A stretch of 64,000 nucleotides of DNA from Petroclostridium xylanilyticum (GTDB lineage Bacteria > Bacillota > Clostridia > SK-Y3). Shown piece by piece: positions 9,084 to 17,899 of the stretch. How positions within the stretch are numbered: position 1 is the stretch's first letter; each line of letters begins with the position of its first letter. The notes under the pieces were generated by a model. The model was not told where the DNA came from, made no database searches, and saw only the letters and a program-made list of their open reading frames with translations. The position numbers and the translations under genes are program-made. The stretch covers positions 248,001-312,000 of the forward strand of contig NZ_NPML01000029.1 of NCBI RefSeq assembly GCF_002252565.1, given 5' to 3'.

Positions 9084-9977
9084 ATGATTCAATTATCAGA
9101 CATTACAATTGACAACAAAGAATTATTTGATAAATACTTTTCGATGAAGCAGTACGAAATTTCGGATTTTACTTTTACTAACCTGTTTATGTGGCGCAAC
9201 AGCTATAATATTAAATACGCAATTATCAATGATTTCCTTTGCATTTTTGCACAGTATAAAAATAACAATCCTTTTACATTGATGCCGGTAGGAACAGGAG
9301 ATATTACGCCGGTTATAGAAGAATTAATAACATACTTCGACAGCCAGGGGAACAAACTAATTATCAAGTCGCTTACCAATGATATGATAAGTGAAATTGA
9401 GAGCCGGTTACCCGGAAAATTTATCTTCAAACCTGAACGAAGTTTATATGACTATGTCTATTTGAGTGAGGACCTCATTTATCTTGAAGGTAAAAAATTT
9501 CATGCAAAGAGGAATCATATTAACAAGTTTTTATCCACATACGATTATACATATCATCCTCTGACGGCAGAGTTGGTAGATGAATGTATTGCAGCGGAGG
9601 AAGAATGGTGTCAAAAACGGAATTGTGACGAAAGTGAGGGTCTGGAGCAGGAAAAAGCTGCTATTATTGATGCACTGAATCATTTTGAAAGATTAAAATT
9701 TAAGGGTGGTATCATAAAGGTAAATAATAAAGTAGTGGCATTTACCTTTGGAGAACAATTTGCGAAGGATATGGCTGTTATTCATGTGGAAAAAGCAGAC
9801 CCGGATATACAGGGATCATACGCAATGATTAATCAAAAATTTTGTGAGAAAGAGTGGAGCAACGTTAAGTATATTAACCGTGAAGAAGATATGGGGATAG
9901 AAGGGTTGAGGAAAGCAAAACTTTCCTACCGGCCGGTCAGGATGATAGAAAAGTCTATAGCTGTTCTTAAAGAATGA
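9084..9977 (+). CDS. DUF2156 / phosphatidylglycerol lysyltransferase C-terminal-like protein
   Basis: A 297-residue protein of the acyltransferase-like DUF2156 family, related to the catalytic half of MprF and to Fem-type GNAT-fold transferases. Visible family features are the early YEISDFTFTNLFMWR (about 22-36), the central KFHAKRNHINKFL (about 136-148) and the C-terminal NREEDMGIEGLRKAKLSYRP. No membrane segments are seen, so it lacks the flippase part of MprF. A ribosome binding site (GGGAGC) precedes ATG. Its neighbour is a second acyltransferase-fold gene. The biochemical role is unknown. Confidence 0.85.
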   Translation: MIQLSDITIDNKELFDKYFSMKQYEISDFTFTNLFMWRNSYNIKYAIINDFLCIFAQYKNNNPFTLMPVGTGDITPVIEELITYFDSQGNKLIIKSLTNDMISEIESRLPGKFIFKPERSLYDYVYLSEDLIYLEGKKFHAKRNHINKFLSTYDYTYHPLTAELVDECIAAEEEWCQKRNCDESEGLEQEKAAIIDALNHFERLKFKGGIIKVNNKVVAFTFGEQFAKDMAVIHVEKADPDIQGSYAMINQKFCEKEWSNVKYINREEDMGIEGLRKAKLSYRPVRMIEKSIAVLKE

Positions 9978-9987
9978 TATAAAAATA

Positions 9988-10010
9988 GTGGGGAGTGGGC
10001 AGTGGGGAGT
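9988..10010. repeat. G-rich short repeat (GTGGGGAGT type)
   Basis: AATAGTGGGGAGT followed by GGGCAGTGGGGAGT lies in the spacer between the DUF2156 and GNAT genes. AAAATAGTGGGGAGT recurs at about 27924-27938, and a reverse-strand relative (CACTACCCACCACCCACTAC) lies inside cbiB at 18174-18193. Confidence 0.5.
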
Positions 10011-10090
10011 AAAATCCACCCAACCGCTCTTTAAGTTATTTTAAGAGATATTTGTGACCTGTTGAAGCGGCTTATGGAGGTTGGAATAAA

Positions 10091-11248
10091 ATGGAGATAA
10101 GATTTGCAGATGTAGAAGATAAAATCAAAGTTAAAGAAATGTGGAGTTACTGCTTTGGAGATAAAGATCCCTTTCTTTCATGGTACTTTCAGGAAAAATA
10201 TAGTGCTGCCAATACACTGGTGGTGTATGAGGATAGTGTCCCTGTATCAAGCCTTCAAATGCTGCCTTATAAATTAAATTTTCATGGGAAAGTCATAGAT
10301 ATTTCTTACATAGTAGGTGCAGCAACCCTGCCGGAGGCAAGAGGTAAAGGATATATGGAGGCGTTGCTTAAAAAGTCTATTGAAGTAATGCATAAAAGAG
10401 GAAATATCATTAATATTCTCCTCCCATTCCAATATGATTTCTATAGGAAATACGGCTGGGAAACCTGTTACTATCATAAATTTTACAAGATAGAAATGCC
10501 AGATCTCAAACCTCTAACCAAAAAGTATGGAAAATTGAGACCGGTTAATATTGATAGTGATATGGATGCTATTATGAAAATATATGCCAAATTTATCGCT
10601 GATAAAAATGGTTCCATCGTAAGGAGCGATAAAGACTGGAGAAGCATTTACACCGACCACTCCTTTGAAGGTGGGGCGGCGTACCTGGTTGAAGGTGAGG
10701 AGGGCGTACCTGAAGGATATATCCTGTATTCTATCCATTCAGGGGTATTTAACATCCATGAAATGGGATATACAAACAGGGAGGCATACAGGGGACTTTT
10801 GTGGTTTGTTTTCTCCCACTCTGCCCAGGCACAAAGGATTACCTGGAAAGCTCCGATGGACGATATGGCCTTTGTACTCCTTTCTGAGCCAAGACGTGAT
10901 ATTGTTCTGAGTCCTTTTGTAATGGCAAGAGTGTTGGATGTAGAAAAGATATTGGAATTACTTTGTGGTGTTGTTGAAGTACCAGATATAAGTATCAAGG
11001 TGCAGGACCCTTTAGCAGTATGGAACACTGGCACATTTAATATTTGTTGTGGTAAAATAGCAAATGAGGGCAATAGACAAGCTGGTTTGGAGTGTTCAAT
11101 GAATACTTTTTCACAACTGGTTATGGGTTTTATCTCTCCTGTACAAGCTTACCACCTCGGGATGCTGCAGGCACAGAGCATGAAAGATATCGAAAAAGCT
11201 AATAAATTATTTCCATTATGTAATAACTTTATAAATGATTATTATTGA
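10091..11248 (+). CDS. GNAT-family N-acetyltransferase, Eis-like
   Basis: A 385-residue acetyltransferase resembling the enhanced-intracellular-survival (Eis) group: an N-terminal GNAT domain with the acetyl-CoA loop VGAATLPEARGKGYMEALL (about 76-94), a second GNAT-like middle domain, and an SCP2-like C-terminal part (about 285-385). PFQYDFYRKYGWE (about 116-128) is typical of this group. A clear ribosome binding site (ATGGAGG) precedes ATG. The natural acceptor is unknown. Confidence 0.87.
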   Translation: MEIRFADVEDKIKVKEMWSYCFGDKDPFLSWYFQEKYSAANTLVVYEDSVPVSSLQMLPYKLNFHGKVIDISYIVGAATLPEARGKGYMEALLKKSIEVMHKRGNIINILLPFQYDFYRKYGWETCYYHKFYKIEMPDLKPLTKKYGKLRPVNIDSDMDAIMKIYAKFIADKNGSIVRSDKDWRSIYTDHSFEGGAAYLVEGEEGVPEGYILYSIHSGVFNIHEMGYTNREAYRGLLWFVFSHSAQAQRITWKAPMDDMAFVLLSEPRRDIVLSPFVMARVLDVEKILELLCGVVEVPDISIKVQDPLAVWNTGTFNICCGKIANEGNRQAGLECSMNTFSQLVMGFISPVQAYHLGMLQAQSMKDIEKANKLFPLCNNFINDYY

Positions 11249-11303
11249 TGTGTGCAAAATCTTTATGAAACTTAAATAATAAATGATATAGGGAGGGATA
11301 TAT

Positions 11304-11846
11304 ATGGTGTATATTTTCTTAGCAGATGGTTTTGAAGAGATAGAAGCTCTTACAGTAGTAGATATATTAAGACGTGCAGATATTGAGATCAGGACGGTCT
11401 CCATTAAAGACAAGTTTGTGACAGGTGGGCATGGTATTCCTGTGCTGGCAGATTGTTTAATTGAAGAGGTAAAAGCTGAGGATGCAGATATGTTCATCTT
11501 GCCGGGAGGGATGCCGGGGACGACAAACCTTGAAAAAAATGAAAAAGTACAGCAATTCTTGGAGCATGGGGTAGATAATGGGAAGTGGATTGCGGCAATT
11601 TGTGCTGCACCTATGATTCTTGGGAACAAGGGATATTTAAAAGATATAGAGGCAATTTGTTATCCGGGCTTTGAGAAATACTTACAGGGAGCAGTCGTAA
11701 AGGACAATAGGGTGAATGTATGTGGAAAATTCATTACTTCCAAGGGACCGGGAACTGCAATGGAATTTGCCTTTACCATTGTATCCATCTTAAAAAGTGA
11801 AGAAGCAGCGCAGAGACTAAAGAGGCAAATGCAATACTGTGAATAA
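11304..11846 (+). CDS. DJ-1/PfpI family protein
   Basis: A 180-residue DJ-1/YajL-type protein. It has the acidic residue in DGFEEIEAL (about 7-15) and the nucleophile-elbow cysteine in IAAICAAPMILG (about 96-107), in the arrangement of the redox-sensing or deglycase-like DJ-1 subgroup. The length is standard. It is preceded by GGGAGG and followed by a terminator-like hairpin, so it is probably transcribed alone. Its exact activity (chaperone, glyoxalase-like) cannot be decided from sequence. Confidence 0.9.
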   Translation: MVYIFLADGFEEIEALTVVDILRRADIEIRTVSIKDKFVTGGHGIPVLADCLIEEVKAEDADMFILPGGMPGTTNLEKNEKVQQFLEHGVDNGKWIAAICAAPMILGNKGYLKDIEAICYPGFEKYLQGAVVKDNRVNVCGKFITSKGPGTAMEFAFTIVSILKSEEAAQRLKRQMQYCE

Positions 11847-11910
11847 TTTGAATTAAAAGAAACGCATTCGGATAGCTAAATAAAATCATCTCAAAGGATT
11901 TCGCTGATAA

Positions 11911-11970
11911 TAGAGCCTTTTTCGAAAAAGTATATTTTTATATGCTTTTTGGGGGAGGCTTTAACTTTTT
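11911..11970 (+). terminator. Terminator-like hairpin after the DJ-1 gene
   Basis: GAGCCT (11913-11918) and AGGCTT form an outer stem, and AAAAAGTATA with TATATGCTTTTT form an inner stem, followed by TAACTTTTTA. It fits the 3' end of the DJ-1 transcript. The rest of the 306-base spacer up to 12152 is AT-rich; I see no riboswitch in it. Confidence 0.5.
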
Positions 11971-12152
11971 ATGATCACAAAATAGTAAATACAAATTATT
12001 TTAGTATGAAATATCTTTTGTATTGCAAAATTTTTTAACACTCGATTGTAACTATTATAAATTGATGATATAATTGGATATTGAGGGAATTTAATGTATT
12101 TTTTATATAAAAGCATTTACTATAAATATGTTTTACAAAAGAGGTCGTGTAC

Positions 12153-13874
12153 ATGATGAGTACTAATGAGAACGCAATAGAAATTAAGGATCTTTCATTT
12201 ACCTATAGCACCCTTGAGGATAACAAAACAAATGAACCTGCACTAACCCATATTAATTTAAATTTCAAAAAAGGTGAATTTGTTGTGATTATGGGTCCCA
12301 GTGGTGCAGGGAAATCTACGCTGGTAACGGCTTTGAACGGTCTGATTCCTCATTTTATCAGGGGAAAGCTTGAAGGAACCGTATCAGTTCTTGGCAATGA
12401 TACAAGAAAAAATAAAGTCAGTTCTTTTGCCAAAGATATAGGCTTGGTTTTTCAGGATTTTGAAGCTCAGCTCTTTTCTACAAATGTAAAGCTGGAAATA
12501 GCTTTTGCCCCCGAAAATTTTAATGTGCCCGTTGATGAAATTAATAAAAGAATTAATAATCTTTTAAAATTGATTCGGCTGGAAGGCTTTGAGGAACGTG
12601 AACCCTCTACTCTTTCAGGTGGACAAAAGCAAAGACTTGCAATAGCATCGGTAATGTCGGTAATGCCTCAAATATTATGTATGGATGAACCGACAACAGA
12701 CTTGGACCCTATTGGTAAAAGCGAGGTTTTTGAAATCGCTTCCAGGTTAAGAAAAGATGAAAATCTAACATTAATCATCATTGAACACGAAACTGAGGAA
12801 GCCCTTTATGCCGATAGGATTATATTTATGCAGGACGGTAAAGTGATTGCGGACGGAAATGCCAAGGATATGCTATCTGATGTTCAAAAGATGAAATCGA
12901 TAGGGTTAATGCCTCTACAGGTGCCTGAATTATTCCAGCGGTTAGGTTATAAGGAAGAGTTGCCCATGACACCTCAGGAAGGTTTTGAAAAAATCAACCA
13001 ACTGGGATATGTTATTGATGAAAAGCAGTATAATGAAATATTGAAATCAGACCTTAAAAGGGAAAAAGCTTACAGGGACACTCTTATTAAATTGGAGGAC
13101 GTATGCTTTTCCTATATTGAAGGATGGCCAATTTTAAAGAATGTAAACATGGAAATAAAAAATGGGGAATTTCTTGCTGTTCTCGGGCAGAACGGCAGCG
13201 GAAAAACAACCCTGGTTAAGCTGTTAAATGCATTGCTTAAACCTACCTCGGGAAATGTACAGGTGTGTGGCTTAAATACGAAAGAACACGATGTTTTTCA
13301 AATCGGAAAAAAGGTAGGGTATGTATTCCAAAACCCCGATCATCAAATCTTTGCTGAAACAGTATATGATGAAGTTGCTTTTAGCCCTAAAATAAGAGGA
13401 TTGTCCAAGGAGGAAGTTGAGCAAAGAGTAAAAGAAGCTCTGGAAGCTGTAGATTTACAGGGATATGAAAAGGAAGATCCCTTTACTCTTACAAAAGGTG
13501 AAAGGCAAAGAGTTGCTGTGGCTTCAATTTTGTCAGCCAGACCTGATGTGATTATATTGGATGAGCCTACCACAGGCCTTGATTATAGCGAGCAGCGAAG
13601 AATGATGGAATTGATAAAGCGTCTAAATGAAAACGGACATACCATTATTATCGTTACCCACAGCATGTGGGTGGTTTCAGAATATGCACACAAGGTTGCT
13701 GTAATGAAAAATGGCAATCTTATTGCATATGGAAAAACAAGAGAAATATTTAAAATGGAAGATATGCTTAAGGACTGCTTTTTGAAAGTCCCGCATATTG
13801 TTTCACTTTCAAATAAAATGGGAAATACCGTTTTATCCATTGATGAAATGATTGCTTGCTTAAGGAGGCCGTAG
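12153..13874 (+). CDS. ECF transporter double ATPase (EcfA-EcfA' fusion)
   Basis: A 573-residue energizing subunit of an energy-coupling-factor importer, holding two ABC ATPase domains in one chain as in YkoD. Domain 1 has Walker A GPSGAGKST (about 48), signature LSGGQKQRL and Walker B ILCMDEPTTDLD. Domain 2 has Walker A GQNGSGKTT (about 347), a divergent signature LTKGERQRVA and Walker B VIILDEPTTGLD. ATG at 12153 follows AGAGG by 8 bases. EcfT follows after 7 bases and an S component after that. Confidence 0.93.
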   Translation: MMSTNENAIEIKDLSFTYSTLEDNKTNEPALTHINLNFKKGEFVVIMGPSGAGKSTLVTALNGLIPHFIRGKLEGTVSVLGNDTRKNKVSSFAKDIGLVFQDFEAQLFSTNVKLEIAFAPENFNVPVDEINKRINNLLKLIRLEGFEEREPSTLSGGQKQRLAIASVMSVMPQILCMDEPTTDLDPIGKSEVFEIASRLRKDENLTLIIIEHETEEALYADRIIFMQDGKVIADGNAKDMLSDVQKMKSIGLMPLQVPELFQRLGYKEELPMTPQEGFEKINQLGYVIDEKQYNEILKSDLKREKAYRDTLIKLEDVCFSYIEGWPILKNVNMEIKNGEFLAVLGQNGSGKTTLVKLLNALLKPTSGNVQVCGLNTKEHDVFQIGKKVGYVFQNPDHQIFAETVYDEVAFSPKIRGLSKEEVEQRVKEALEAVDLQGYEKEDPFTLTKGERQRVAVASILSARPDVIILDEPTTGLDYSEQRRMMELIKRLNENGHTIIIVTHSMWVVSEYAHKVAVMKNGNLIAYGKTREIFKMEDMLKDCFLKVPHIVSLSNKMGNTVLSIDEMIACLRRP

Positions 13875-13881
13875 AAGCAAT

Positions 13882-14661
13882 ATGAATTTGTTTTTATATC
13901 TCAATAAAGATACTTATATGCACCGATTGGATCCCAGGACGAAAATAATTGTACTGATTGCCAGCTTTATAATAGGTATTTTATTTAGTTCTCCAATTTC
14001 ATTAACAGTATTCAGCCTGGCAGTGATTGTATATGGTGCAACAGGGAAGATACTGGGAAATTTAAAGAGAATATGGTTTATTCTGCTAACCATTGGTATT
14101 TTTACAATTATCATGTGGGCTTTTTTTGCACAGGGTACTACTCCATTACTTGGTCCGGTAGAACTTGAATCTTTGCTTTATGGTATTGCAATGGCAATAA
14201 AAATCGATATAATGATTATAGCAGGAATGATTTTCCTTTCATCAACGAAAATAGAGGAAATATCCCTTGGGCTTATGAAGCTGGGGTTACCCTATCAAGC
14301 TGCATTTGCGTTTTCAACGGCGATCAGGTTAGTACCCACCATTATTGCAAATTGTTATACTATCATTGAAGCTCAAAAATCAAGAGGCCTAAATGCAGAT
14401 GAAGGGAATATAATCCAGAAAATAAAAAAATTCGTACCTCTTCTTATTCCGGTTTTTTTATCCATTATAAGAAGTACCAATACCTTTGGTATGGCTTTGG
14501 AATCCAAAGGCTTTGGGGCGCAAAAATTTCGTTCTTCCATTATAGATTCTAAATTTAGCAAGATAGACTTTTTTATAATATCTCTTAGTATTATTTGTAT
14601 TGTTATTAGTGTATATCTAAGGATCATAGGTTATGGAGTTGTACAAGGTGTGATACTATAG
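13882..14661 (+). CDS. ECF transporter transmembrane subunit EcfT
   Basis: A 259-residue membrane coupling protein (CbiQ/EcfT family) linking the ATPases to the substrate-binding S component. The N-terminal LDPRTKIIVLIASF (about 17-30) is diagnostic. About five hydrophobic segments and the coupling-helix motif EAQKSRGLNADEG (about 163-175, the A-R-G type) are visible. A second such motif, ALESKGFGAQKFR, lies near 206. It is placed tightly between the ATPase and the S component in one operon. Confidence 0.92.
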   Translation: MNLFLYLNKDTYMHRLDPRTKIIVLIASFIIGILFSSPISLTVFSLAVIVYGATGKILGNLKRIWFILLTIGIFTIIMWAFFAQGTTPLLGPVELESLLYGIAMAIKIDIMIIAGMIFLSSTKIEEISLGLMKLGLPYQAAFAFSTAIRLVPTIIANCYTIIEAQKSRGLNADEGNIIQKIKKFVPLLIPVFLSIIRSTNTFGMALESKGFGAQKFRSSIIDSKFSKIDFFIISLSIICIVISVYLRIIGYGVVQGVIL

Positions 14662-14723
14662 CCTTGAGTAGTCTGTTGAAGCGAAAGAGGTTTAGTAAAT
14701 AAAATTAAGTGGAGGTCGATAAA

Positions 14724-15524
14724 ATGAAAGACGCATTACGTATGTGGAAGTACACCAAGATGGTTGTACTAACCGCCCTTTCCGCAGCAATTTATGCAGC
14801 GGTGTTAATCCCTTTTAAGGCAATTCCATTAATTCCTGGTTTCACTGAAATCAGGCCGGCAAACCTATTTCCTGTATTATTAGGGCTTCTGTTCGGACCA
14901 GCCGGTGCCTGGGGGTCAGCTATTGGAAATCTAATCGGTGACTTTTTCGGTACCTTTGGAATTGGTTCACTGTTTGGATTTGTTGGTAATTTCCTATATG
15001 CCTATATTCCTTATAAAATATGGGGTAGATATGGGATCTTGCCAGAAGATGACAAAACTCCTACCATCAATTCAGCTAAAAAGTTTGTCGAATTTGAAAT
15101 TGCAACTGTCGTAGCAAGCACTGCTTGTGCTATTGTTATTGCATGGGGACTTGATGTATTAAAAATGGTTCCTTTTGCAGCATTATCAACAATTATCACT
15201 GTCAACAATGCTATTATTTCTGCTGTATTAGGTCCTGTAGTTCTTGTACTGCTTTATCCTAGAATTAAAAAATGGGGATTGCTATGGTCAGATATCTTAG
15301 CTCCTGAAGATATTCCTGTTCCTAAGTTGCCTAAGGTTTACTCTTCATTAGTTCTAATTGGAGCTATAGGTGGTTTGGTTGTTGGCTTAATCATTTCATT
15401 AGGATTTGCTAACCAGGCAGCCTTTGCTGCAGGTTTTGCTGCCGGTGGAGCCGGTAGTATCGGCGTAGGTCTTGGCATTTTACCGTTCTTGGCAGCAATG
15501 TTCTACGGTGCTTTTAAATTATAA
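14724..15524 (+). CDS. ECF transporter substrate-binding S component
   Basis: A 266-residue polytopic protein. The N-terminal KMVVLTALSAAIYAAVLIPF, then IRPANLFPVLLGLLFGPAGA and AIGNLIGDFFGTFG, are the recognisable S-component pattern of five to six helices that bind a vitamin or metal. ATG at 14724 follows GTGGAGG. The substrate is unknown: a corrinoid or another vitamin is suggested only by the nearby cobalamin genes. An IS630 remnant begins directly after the stop codon, so the last few residues may not be the ancestral C-terminus. Confidence 0.82.
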   Translation: MKDALRMWKYTKMVVLTALSAAIYAAVLIPFKAIPLIPGFTEIRPANLFPVLLGLLFGPAGAWGSAIGNLIGDFFGTFGIGSLFGFVGNFLYAYIPYKIWGRYGILPEDDKTPTINSAKKFVEFEIATVVASTACAIVIAWGLDVLKMVPFAALSTIITVNNAIISAVLGPVVLVLLYPRIKKWGLLWSDILAPEDIPVPKLPKVYSSLVLIGAIGGLVVGLIISLGFANQAAFAAGFAAGGAGSIGVGLGILPFLAAMFYGAFKL

Positions 15525-15526
15525 GG

Positions 15527-15875
15527 AAACTATTAACAAAACCAAGGATAAACGGATATACCAGCGTTATATGGTTGTACGTTATCACCTTAAAGGATAT
15601 ATCAATATAGATATATCCAATATGGTTGACTTATGCCGGCATACGGTAGGTACTTACGTTAATAAATATAAAGAAAATGGTCTTCTTGTTTTCTTACCTC
15701 CCTATAGCCCGAAACTTAATATGATTGAAGGGCTAGGGGATGGTTGAAATCAGATGTAATTAAGAATGTCTTCTACTCCTCTGCAAAACAGATTCGTGAA
15801 GCTGTAAGGGGTTTCATTAATTCAATTAACAATGTTCCGGAGCAGGTCATAAACAGGTTATGCCTGCGAATGTAA
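15527..15875 (+). pseudogene. Degraded IS630-family transposase (internal deletion and frameshift)
   Basis: An N-terminal helix-turn-helix part, reading KTKDKRIYQRYMVVRYHLKG onward to NKYKENGL, is joined directly to the C-terminal catalytic end VFLPPYSPKLNMIEGL, so the whole DDE core is deleted. One base is then missing: restoring it gives WGWLKSDVIKNVF and onward to INRLCLRM before TAA at 15873-15875. The PPYSPxLNxIE motif with the catalytic glutamate is diagnostic of IS630. It starts 2 bases after the S-component stop codon. It cannot encode an active transposase. Confidence 0.82.
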
Positions 15876-15983
15876 AATCTTTATTGTAATATATATAGAT
15901 AACCAATTCGATATTTTTAAGTGAATAAGAAAAATATTGAATTCCCATATAGCGACAGACATCCGCGATTTCCTTCTTCTCCG

Positions 15984-16095
15984 CAATCGAAAATTTTGCC
16001 CAGGTTAAGTGATGCAAAAGGGTCAGCTTCTTAGCAGTACTTTAGTACTGCGAAAAAACTGACCTTTATTGCTTACCGGGCAAAACTTCCGATTG
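15984..16095. repeat. 112-base imperfect palindrome
   Basis: CAATCGAAAATTTTGCCC at the left pairs with GGGCAAAACTTCCGATTG at the right. Inner arms (AAAGGGTCAG with CTGACCTTT, and GCAGTACT with AGTACTGC) extend the pairing almost to the centre. The whole unit can form one long hairpin. Together with the REP element just downstream it fills the spacer between the transposase remnant and the secreted-protein gene. Confidence 0.75.
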
Positions 16096-16105
16096 ACTGC
16101 TTGTA

Positions 16106-16139
16106 GAACCGTCCCCATGTCACAGGTCCCCATGTCACA
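16106..16139 (-). repeat. REP-like GGGGACGGTTC element, copy 1
   Basis: GAACCGTCCCCATGTCACAG followed by GTCCCCATGTCACA is the reverse-strand form of the GGGGACGGTTC element that recurs at 38272 and 62997. The CCCCATGTCACA end is tandemly duplicated. Confidence 0.7.
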
Positions 16140-16279
16140 TCCTCTAAATTGCTCATAAAAAATTTTTAAAAATCTACAAATTTCTACAAAAAATTTATGA
16201 AAAGTATAGTATATTAATCTTGTGTTTTTAATGGGTCCATATAAAATATATATTATAAACAAAGGAGATGGTTTTAATT

Positions 16280-16717
16280 ATGAAACAATTTAAGTTATTA
16301 CCAATAATGTTGCTGGTTTGTTTATTTTTTATATCAATAACTGCTTATGCAAGTCCTAACGATTATGCGGTTAAAGACCAAGAAATTGTATTAGATTTAT
16401 CAATGAATTCTGATGGAGTTACTGTTACTTTTGTTAAACAGCCGGATGGCAGTTATAAATATATGTCTCAAGAAGACAAAATGCGTAGTGCGCCTTCTGA
16501 AGGGGAGATGACTAGTGCGGTCTCTCAAGTAGATGTAGTAACCTTTCATGTTGGTGTGAGAAATTGGACAAACTCACAAGCAGATTTATATTGGGAAGCG
16601 ACAAGTACTACACCAAATTTGACAGCTGTAAACGGTAACATTTATATTAAATCTACTAATATACTATTTCCGAAAACATACGCAAATGTAACTGCCATAA
16701 TACGTATTCTTCAATAG
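16280..16717 (+). CDS. Hypothetical secreted protein
   Basis: A 145-residue protein with a clear signal peptide: MKQF, a hydrophobic core at about residues 5-22, and a likely cleavage after AYA at about 25-27. The mature part is small and beta-rich in appearance, with VTVTFVKQPDGSYKYMS and FHVGVRNWTNSQADLYWEA, and no cysteines. ATG at 16280 follows AAAGGAG. I recognise no family. It lies between palindromic repeats and an orphan gene in the IS630-flanked stretch, so it may be part of an acquired segment. Confidence 0.65.
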   Translation: MKQFKLLPIMLLVCLFFISITAYASPNDYAVKDQEIVLDLSMNSDGVTVTFVKQPDGSYKYMSQEDKMRSAPSEGEMTSAVSQVDVVTFHVGVRNWTNSQADLYWEATSTTPNLTAVNGNIYIKSTNILFPKTYANVTAIIRILQ

Positions 16718-16774
16718 AAAGAATTCTTATGTCTTATAAAAAAATTTTATGGATAAAAAAATTTTTATGAATGG

Positions 16775-17503
16775 ATGGTTAAAATGTTTTTAGAAATTAA
16801 TTATGAAAAGGTGAAACATTATCCCGCAAATCATATTCCACAACATGATATAAAAGTATACAGCCGTGAAAACTCAGGGGATATAGATGTGTCTTTTATA
16901 GAAAATATCATAAGCAATAACTTAAATATTCAAATAGCATTAGCTGATCAATACTTTTTTGAGAGAGAATTTGATGCTAAAGTTGTAAGTTCAATTACGA
17001 TATCTGATAATAAATCGGTTGAAGATGAAATTAATAAGTTAACAACCATTTTTATGCGCGTAGTTGTCCCTTTTGATCAAAATGGTAGTCCATATATCAT
17101 TCAATTAAATGGTATAAATAAATTTGTAAAAGATATTTTTAAAGACATGATATTGAATGATAAAATTAATCCTATTCTTAAATTTTTTACGTTAGAAAAA
17201 TCATTTCTATGTGACTGCAATAGAACAGCTTTTTATGAATATATTGATTCTGACAAAATCAAGGATGATGAACAAGATTATAATTGCTTTAAAAATGATG
17301 AATATGTCAAATATATATTATCTGATCGAAAAAGGTTTACAAGTGCTTCTTTTATTAATGTATCCGGTTTCAGCATTGAAGAATTAAATAAAAGTGTATA
17401 CATTAAGTATTTAAAATCATTAGTGCGTAATTTGTATTTGTTTATATTCGATTGTAGTATTGATGATAAACCATACTATATAAAACAACTAAGGTGGTAT
17501 TAG
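16775..17503 (+). CDS. Hypothetical protein, possibly truncated at its 3' end
   Basis: A 242-residue AT-rich, charged, soluble-looking protein with no family motif that I recognise. It contains a small Cys pair (FLCDCNRTAFYEY, about 147-159). Start is ATG at 16775 or 16784; neither has a strong ribosome binding site. The reading frame stops exactly where the minus-strand IS630 fragment begins (about 17504), so its natural C-terminus was probably lost to an insertion. Confidence 0.5.
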   Translation: MVKMFLEINYEKVKHYPANHIPQHDIKVYSRENSGDIDVSFIENIISNNLNIQIALADQYFFEREFDAKVVSSITISDNKSVEDEINKLTTIFMRVVVPFDQNGSPYIIQLNGINKFVKDIFKDMILNDKINPILKFFTLEKSFLCDCNRTAFYEYIDSDKIKDDEQDYNCFKNDEYVKYILSDRKRFTSASFINVSGFSIEELNKSVYIKYLKSLVRNLYLFIFDCSIDDKPYYIKQLRWY

Positions 17504-17743
17504 TTGGCAATCTTTCTGAAAGTCACATTTCAACACATCCATGCCTCCAAAGATTGCTTTCTTTTTATTATTCCCTGGGGTAGGGATGCGCACCTGCTTT
17601 CCAGACGGCATCCACATCGCCCTCAAAGGAGGGAACAAATGGACATCAGATTCATCCATGAATACGACCAAATCGTCGGGTCCTGCATTCTCAATAGCCT
17701 CTCTTATGGCATTAATCTTTGCAGTAGCTTCAGAGTCTTTTTA
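17504..17743 (-). pseudogene. IS630-family transposase fragment (central DDE part)
   Basis: Read on the minus strand, this gives INAIREAIENAGPDDLVVFM, then DESDVHLFPPLRAMW, MPSGKQVRIPTPG and KKKAIFGGMDVL. That is the central catalytic part of an IS630 transposase with its second aspartate (FMDESD), lacking both ends. An in-frame stop precedes it and no start fits. It corresponds to the portion missing from the plus-strand remnant at 15527-15875, but sits in the opposite orientation 1.6 kb away. Confidence 0.78.
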
Positions 17744-17899
17744 ATTCAAAAGTAAATAATATTTATCAAATTAAATATTACCAATAATCATATAAATGTT
17801 CATTGTATCATGTCCGAACGGATGTTATAATTTTTATAAAAATCTAGAATTAAGAGTTAGCAACTGGGCTGATTTTATTGCATTAGTGGAGAGGGTTTT

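Noticed and set aside
10648-11073. 141-codon minus-strand frame inside the GNAT gene
   Set aside because: Shadow frame of a well-supported acetyltransferase gene; no start signals or family motifs.
16023-16262. 79-codon minus-strand frame
   Set aside because: It spans the 112-base palindrome and the GGGGACGGTTC repeat (CDMGTCDMGT is the repeat translated); not a gene.
17756-17899. Possible cobalamin riboswitch upstream of cbiB
   Set aside because: I looked for the B12 box and the conserved GGTGAA-type core here, before cbiA and before the ECF genes, and saw neither.
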